Positions 13,702 through 15,128 of a stretch of DNA of 15,128 bases are shown here, piece by piece. Under the pieces are notes generated by a model, which was not told where the DNA came from, did not search any database, and was given only the letters and a program-made list of their open reading frames with translations. Numbering within the stretch: position 1 is the first letter of the stretch; every line of letters begins with the position of its first letter. Made by a program: the position numbers and the translations under genes. This stretch comes from Anaerolineae bacterium (GTDB lineage Bacteria; Chloroflexota; Anaerolineae; Aggregatilineales; Phototrophicaceae), in assembly GCA_028284565.1 (NCBI GenBank), contig JANQRM010000451.1:1-15128 (forward strand), in the 5' to 3' direction.

Positions 13702-13737
13702 AATCAGGCAGAGTGGCTTAACTACTGTCCTGATTTT
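13702..13737 (+). terminator. Terminator-like hairpin after the sigma operon
   Basis: AATCAGG (13702-13708) pairs with CCTGATT (13729-13735), continued by CAG/CTG (13709-13711/13725-13727) with one bulged T and a 13-nt loop. A short T run (13734-13737) overlaps the stem end. It is weakly T-rich for an intrinsic terminator, but correctly placed 24 nt after the stop codon. Confidence 0.45.
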
Positions 13738-13753
13738 GTGATTCAACGAGTAA

Positions 13754-13783
13754 GCGTCAGGCAGTCAGGGGTCGCGCGTCAGG
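13754..13783 (+). repeat. Short GTCAGG repeats upstream of the LRR gene
   Basis: GCGTCAGG occurs at 13754-13761 and 13776-13783, with another GTCAGG at 13764-13769. The spacing is irregular (8 and 14). It may be a binding-site cluster or degenerate intergenic sequence; no function is assigned. Confidence 0.3.
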
Positions 13784-13837
13784 TTATATCAACGACAGCA
13801 AGTTAGTATCATCAAAAACTTGTTGAAAGAGGCTGTG

Positions 13838-15019
13838 ATGCGCTGGTTGATATTGATTGTTCTATTTGCAATGACCTTTCCTACGTCGGGGCAGGATGAT
13901 AAAAGGTATGAACGCGCATTGGAAATTATTGAGGAAGGCAAACAAAGTCATAGATTATATATCGGTTTGTCATATCTAAATTTAACAGAATTACCACCCG
14001 AAGTTTGGGAGTTAGAACAAATCGAATATCTTGACTTGAGTAATAATCGTCTTGTCGATTTACCCCCTGAAATAGGAAATCTCACTAATTTGCAAGACCT
14101 GAACCTTAGCTATAATCATCTTTCCTTCTCAAATTTACTATTTGCTGATTGGGAACTTCCTCAGTTGCAACATCTTGCATTAAACGGAAATCGACTTGCA
14201 ATAATGCCACCTATAATCTTTAGATTTCAAAATTTGCAATCCTTATATATTGATTCTAGCCATTTAGGCTGGATTCCACCCGGCTTTGAACAGTTGGATA
14301 AATTGACATATCTACATTTAGATAACAATGGACTCAATGCATTTCCCGACGAATTAGGACAATTGGAGAGTTTAGAACATTTAAGTGCGAGTCATAATTA
14401 TCTTAATTCACTCCCAGACACAATCGGACTACTCAAGAATTTGGAAAGACTGTGGATTAGGGATAACCATATTGCATCTTTACCTGACCGTTTTGGAGAA
14501 TTAGAACAACTCGGTCAAGTGTATTTGGATCAAAATGATCTGACAGAACTTCCATCAAGTATTGGACAGCTTGATAATTTGACAGAACTCCAATTGTCAA
14601 ACAATCAATTATTGTCGCTTTCGCCAGAGATTGGAGACTTAACTCAGCTAAGATATTTGTTACTCAATGACAACCTATTAACTGAAATTCCACCCGAAAT
14701 CGGTAATTTAGATAATCTTATCCATCTTGATTTAAGCCATAATCACATCATATCCCTTCCAATTAAAATCGGTTATATGGATGATCTTGAGCATTTGTAT
14801 TTGGATGGCAATCCACTGGAATTTCCACCATCAGAGATTGTGGCACAGGGGACAGAGGCAATTAAGGCGTATCTGCGGGATTGGCATGGGATGATGTTGC
14901 GCCAAATCATTGCACTCGTGGCTTCTGGGATAGGGCTAATTGCTGTCTTCATGCTGGCATTTCGCTATCGGACGCGCATACCCCGCAAACGCAAAGTCGA
15001 GGGACTTACAATCGCTTAA
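13838..15019 (+). CDS. Exported leucine-rich-repeat protein with C-terminal membrane anchor
   Basis: 393 residues from the ATG at 13838, with AAAGAGG 5 nt upstream; a TTG at 13820 would put extra residues before the signal peptide. Signal peptide at 1-18 (MRWLILIVLFAMTFPTSG). KRYERALEIIEEGK leads into about 12 LRRs of 23 residues (consensus LxxLPxEIGxLxNLxxLxLxxNx), the third being 25. The array is closed by NPLEFPPSEIVAQGTEAIKA, then YLRD. A transmembrane helix follows (about 352-373, IIALVASGIGLIAVFMLAF), then a basic tail (RYRTRIPRKRKVEG), which predicts an outside LRR and inside C-terminus. The lead-in and cap resemble those of Roco (LRR-Roc-COR) proteins, but no GTPase domain follows. 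It probably binds protein or another surface ligand. AT-richer than neighbours. Confidence 0.85.
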   Translation: MRWLILIVLFAMTFPTSGQDDKRYERALEIIEEGKQSHRLYIGLSYLNLTELPPEVWELEQIEYLDLSNNRLVDLPPEIGNLTNLQDLNLSYNHLSFSNLLFADWELPQLQHLALNGNRLAIMPPIIFRFQNLQSLYIDSSHLGWIPPGFEQLDKLTYLHLDNNGLNAFPDELGQLESLEHLSASHNYLNSLPDTIGLLKNLERLWIRDNHIASLPDRFGELEQLGQVYLDQNDLTELPSSIGQLDNLTELQLSNNQLLSLSPEIGDLTQLRYLLLNDNLLTEIPPEIGNLDNLIHLDLSHNHIISLPIKIGYMDDLEHLYLDGNPLEFPPSEIVAQGTEAIKAYLRDWHGMMLRQIIALVASGIGLIAVFMLAFRYRTRIPRKRKVEGLTIA

Positions 15020-15128
15020 GGACGGACGGCAATTCGGAATGGTGGGTGATGACCGCATCCGGCAGAATGTCGGCTTGGTCGGGCTGGTAGGTCGGGATTT
15101 GGTCAGCATAACGATGCAAATGTTGGGG
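15006..15128 (-). CDS. C-terminal end of an unidentified protein (5' end outside window)
   Basis: Read on the minus strand from the window edge, 40 codons are open to a TAA at 15008-15006, giving residues such as HLHRYADQIPTYQPDQADIL and AVITHHSELPSVLKRL. The codon choice (many NNC/NNG third bases) is like the GC-richer genes here and unlike the LRR gene it overlaps. Its last 14 bases overlap the LRR gene's 3' end, tail to tail. I do not recognise the family from this piece. At 40 codons, a chance open frame is possible. Confidence 0.5.
   Translation of the reverse strand, partial: PQHLHRYADQIPTYQPDQADILPDAVITHHSELPSVLKRL

Noticed and set aside
13754..13783. Start of a CRISPR array (GTCAGG repeats)
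   Set aside because: The repeats are only 6-8 bp, irregularly spaced, with no spacers of constant length and no cas genes.

Overview
The window looks like chromosomal DNA of a Chloroflexota bacterium, probably Anaerolineae-like. This rests on sequence style, not on a marker gene. The signs are: an ECF sigma factor overlapping a DUF5667-type membrane protein with a long Thr-Pro-rich tail; a LivF-type ATPase with a very basic tail beside a PaaK-like AMP-binding protein; mid-range GC in most genes; and many weak Shine-Dalgarno sites with some GTG/TTG starts. No rRNA, tRNA, CRISPR array, plasmid or phage gene was seen.

Left part (1-4152, + strand): the end of a branched-chain-amino-acid-type ABC substrate-binding protein, its LivF-like ATPase, a PaaK-like AMP-binding/acyl-CoA-ligase-family protein, a 70-residue membrane peptide and a macrolide-type (MGT) glycosyltransferase. 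The first three look like an uptake-and-activation module for an organic acid; the substrate cannot be read from sequence.

Middle (4200-6133): a REP-associated tyrosine transposase (RAYT) gene lies between two inverted hairpins that each begin with GTAG. Two further GTAG hairpins lie at 403-425 and 6059-6108. Together they form a small transposase-plus-REP family, the most coherent extra-genic structure here. A 50-codon ORF for a possible small membrane protein and an EamA/DMT transporter follow.

Minus-strand block (6134-10709): a secreted S41-family peptidase with PDZ and PPC-like domains, a flavodoxin-domain protein, and a DUF89/ARMT1-type metal-dependent phosphatase-family protein. They share orientation, but gaps of 167 and 278 bp suggest separate promoters; a TATAAT box lies in front of the peptidase and of the DUF89 gene.

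Right part (10866-15128): an AT-richer membrane-anchored TPR protein; the ECF sigma/DUF5667 pair with a 4-nt overlap and a strongly foldable leader; a terminator-like hairpin; an AT-richer leucine-rich-repeat protein with signal peptide and C-terminal membrane anchor, whose LRR ends resemble those of Roco proteins; and the 3' end of an unidentified minus-strand gene overlapping the LRR gene tail-to-tail. I see no clear multi-gene defence or biosynthetic system. The best candidates for something under-described are the GTAG-hairpin/RAYT family, the exported Roco-like LRR receptor-like protein and the structured sigma-factor leader.
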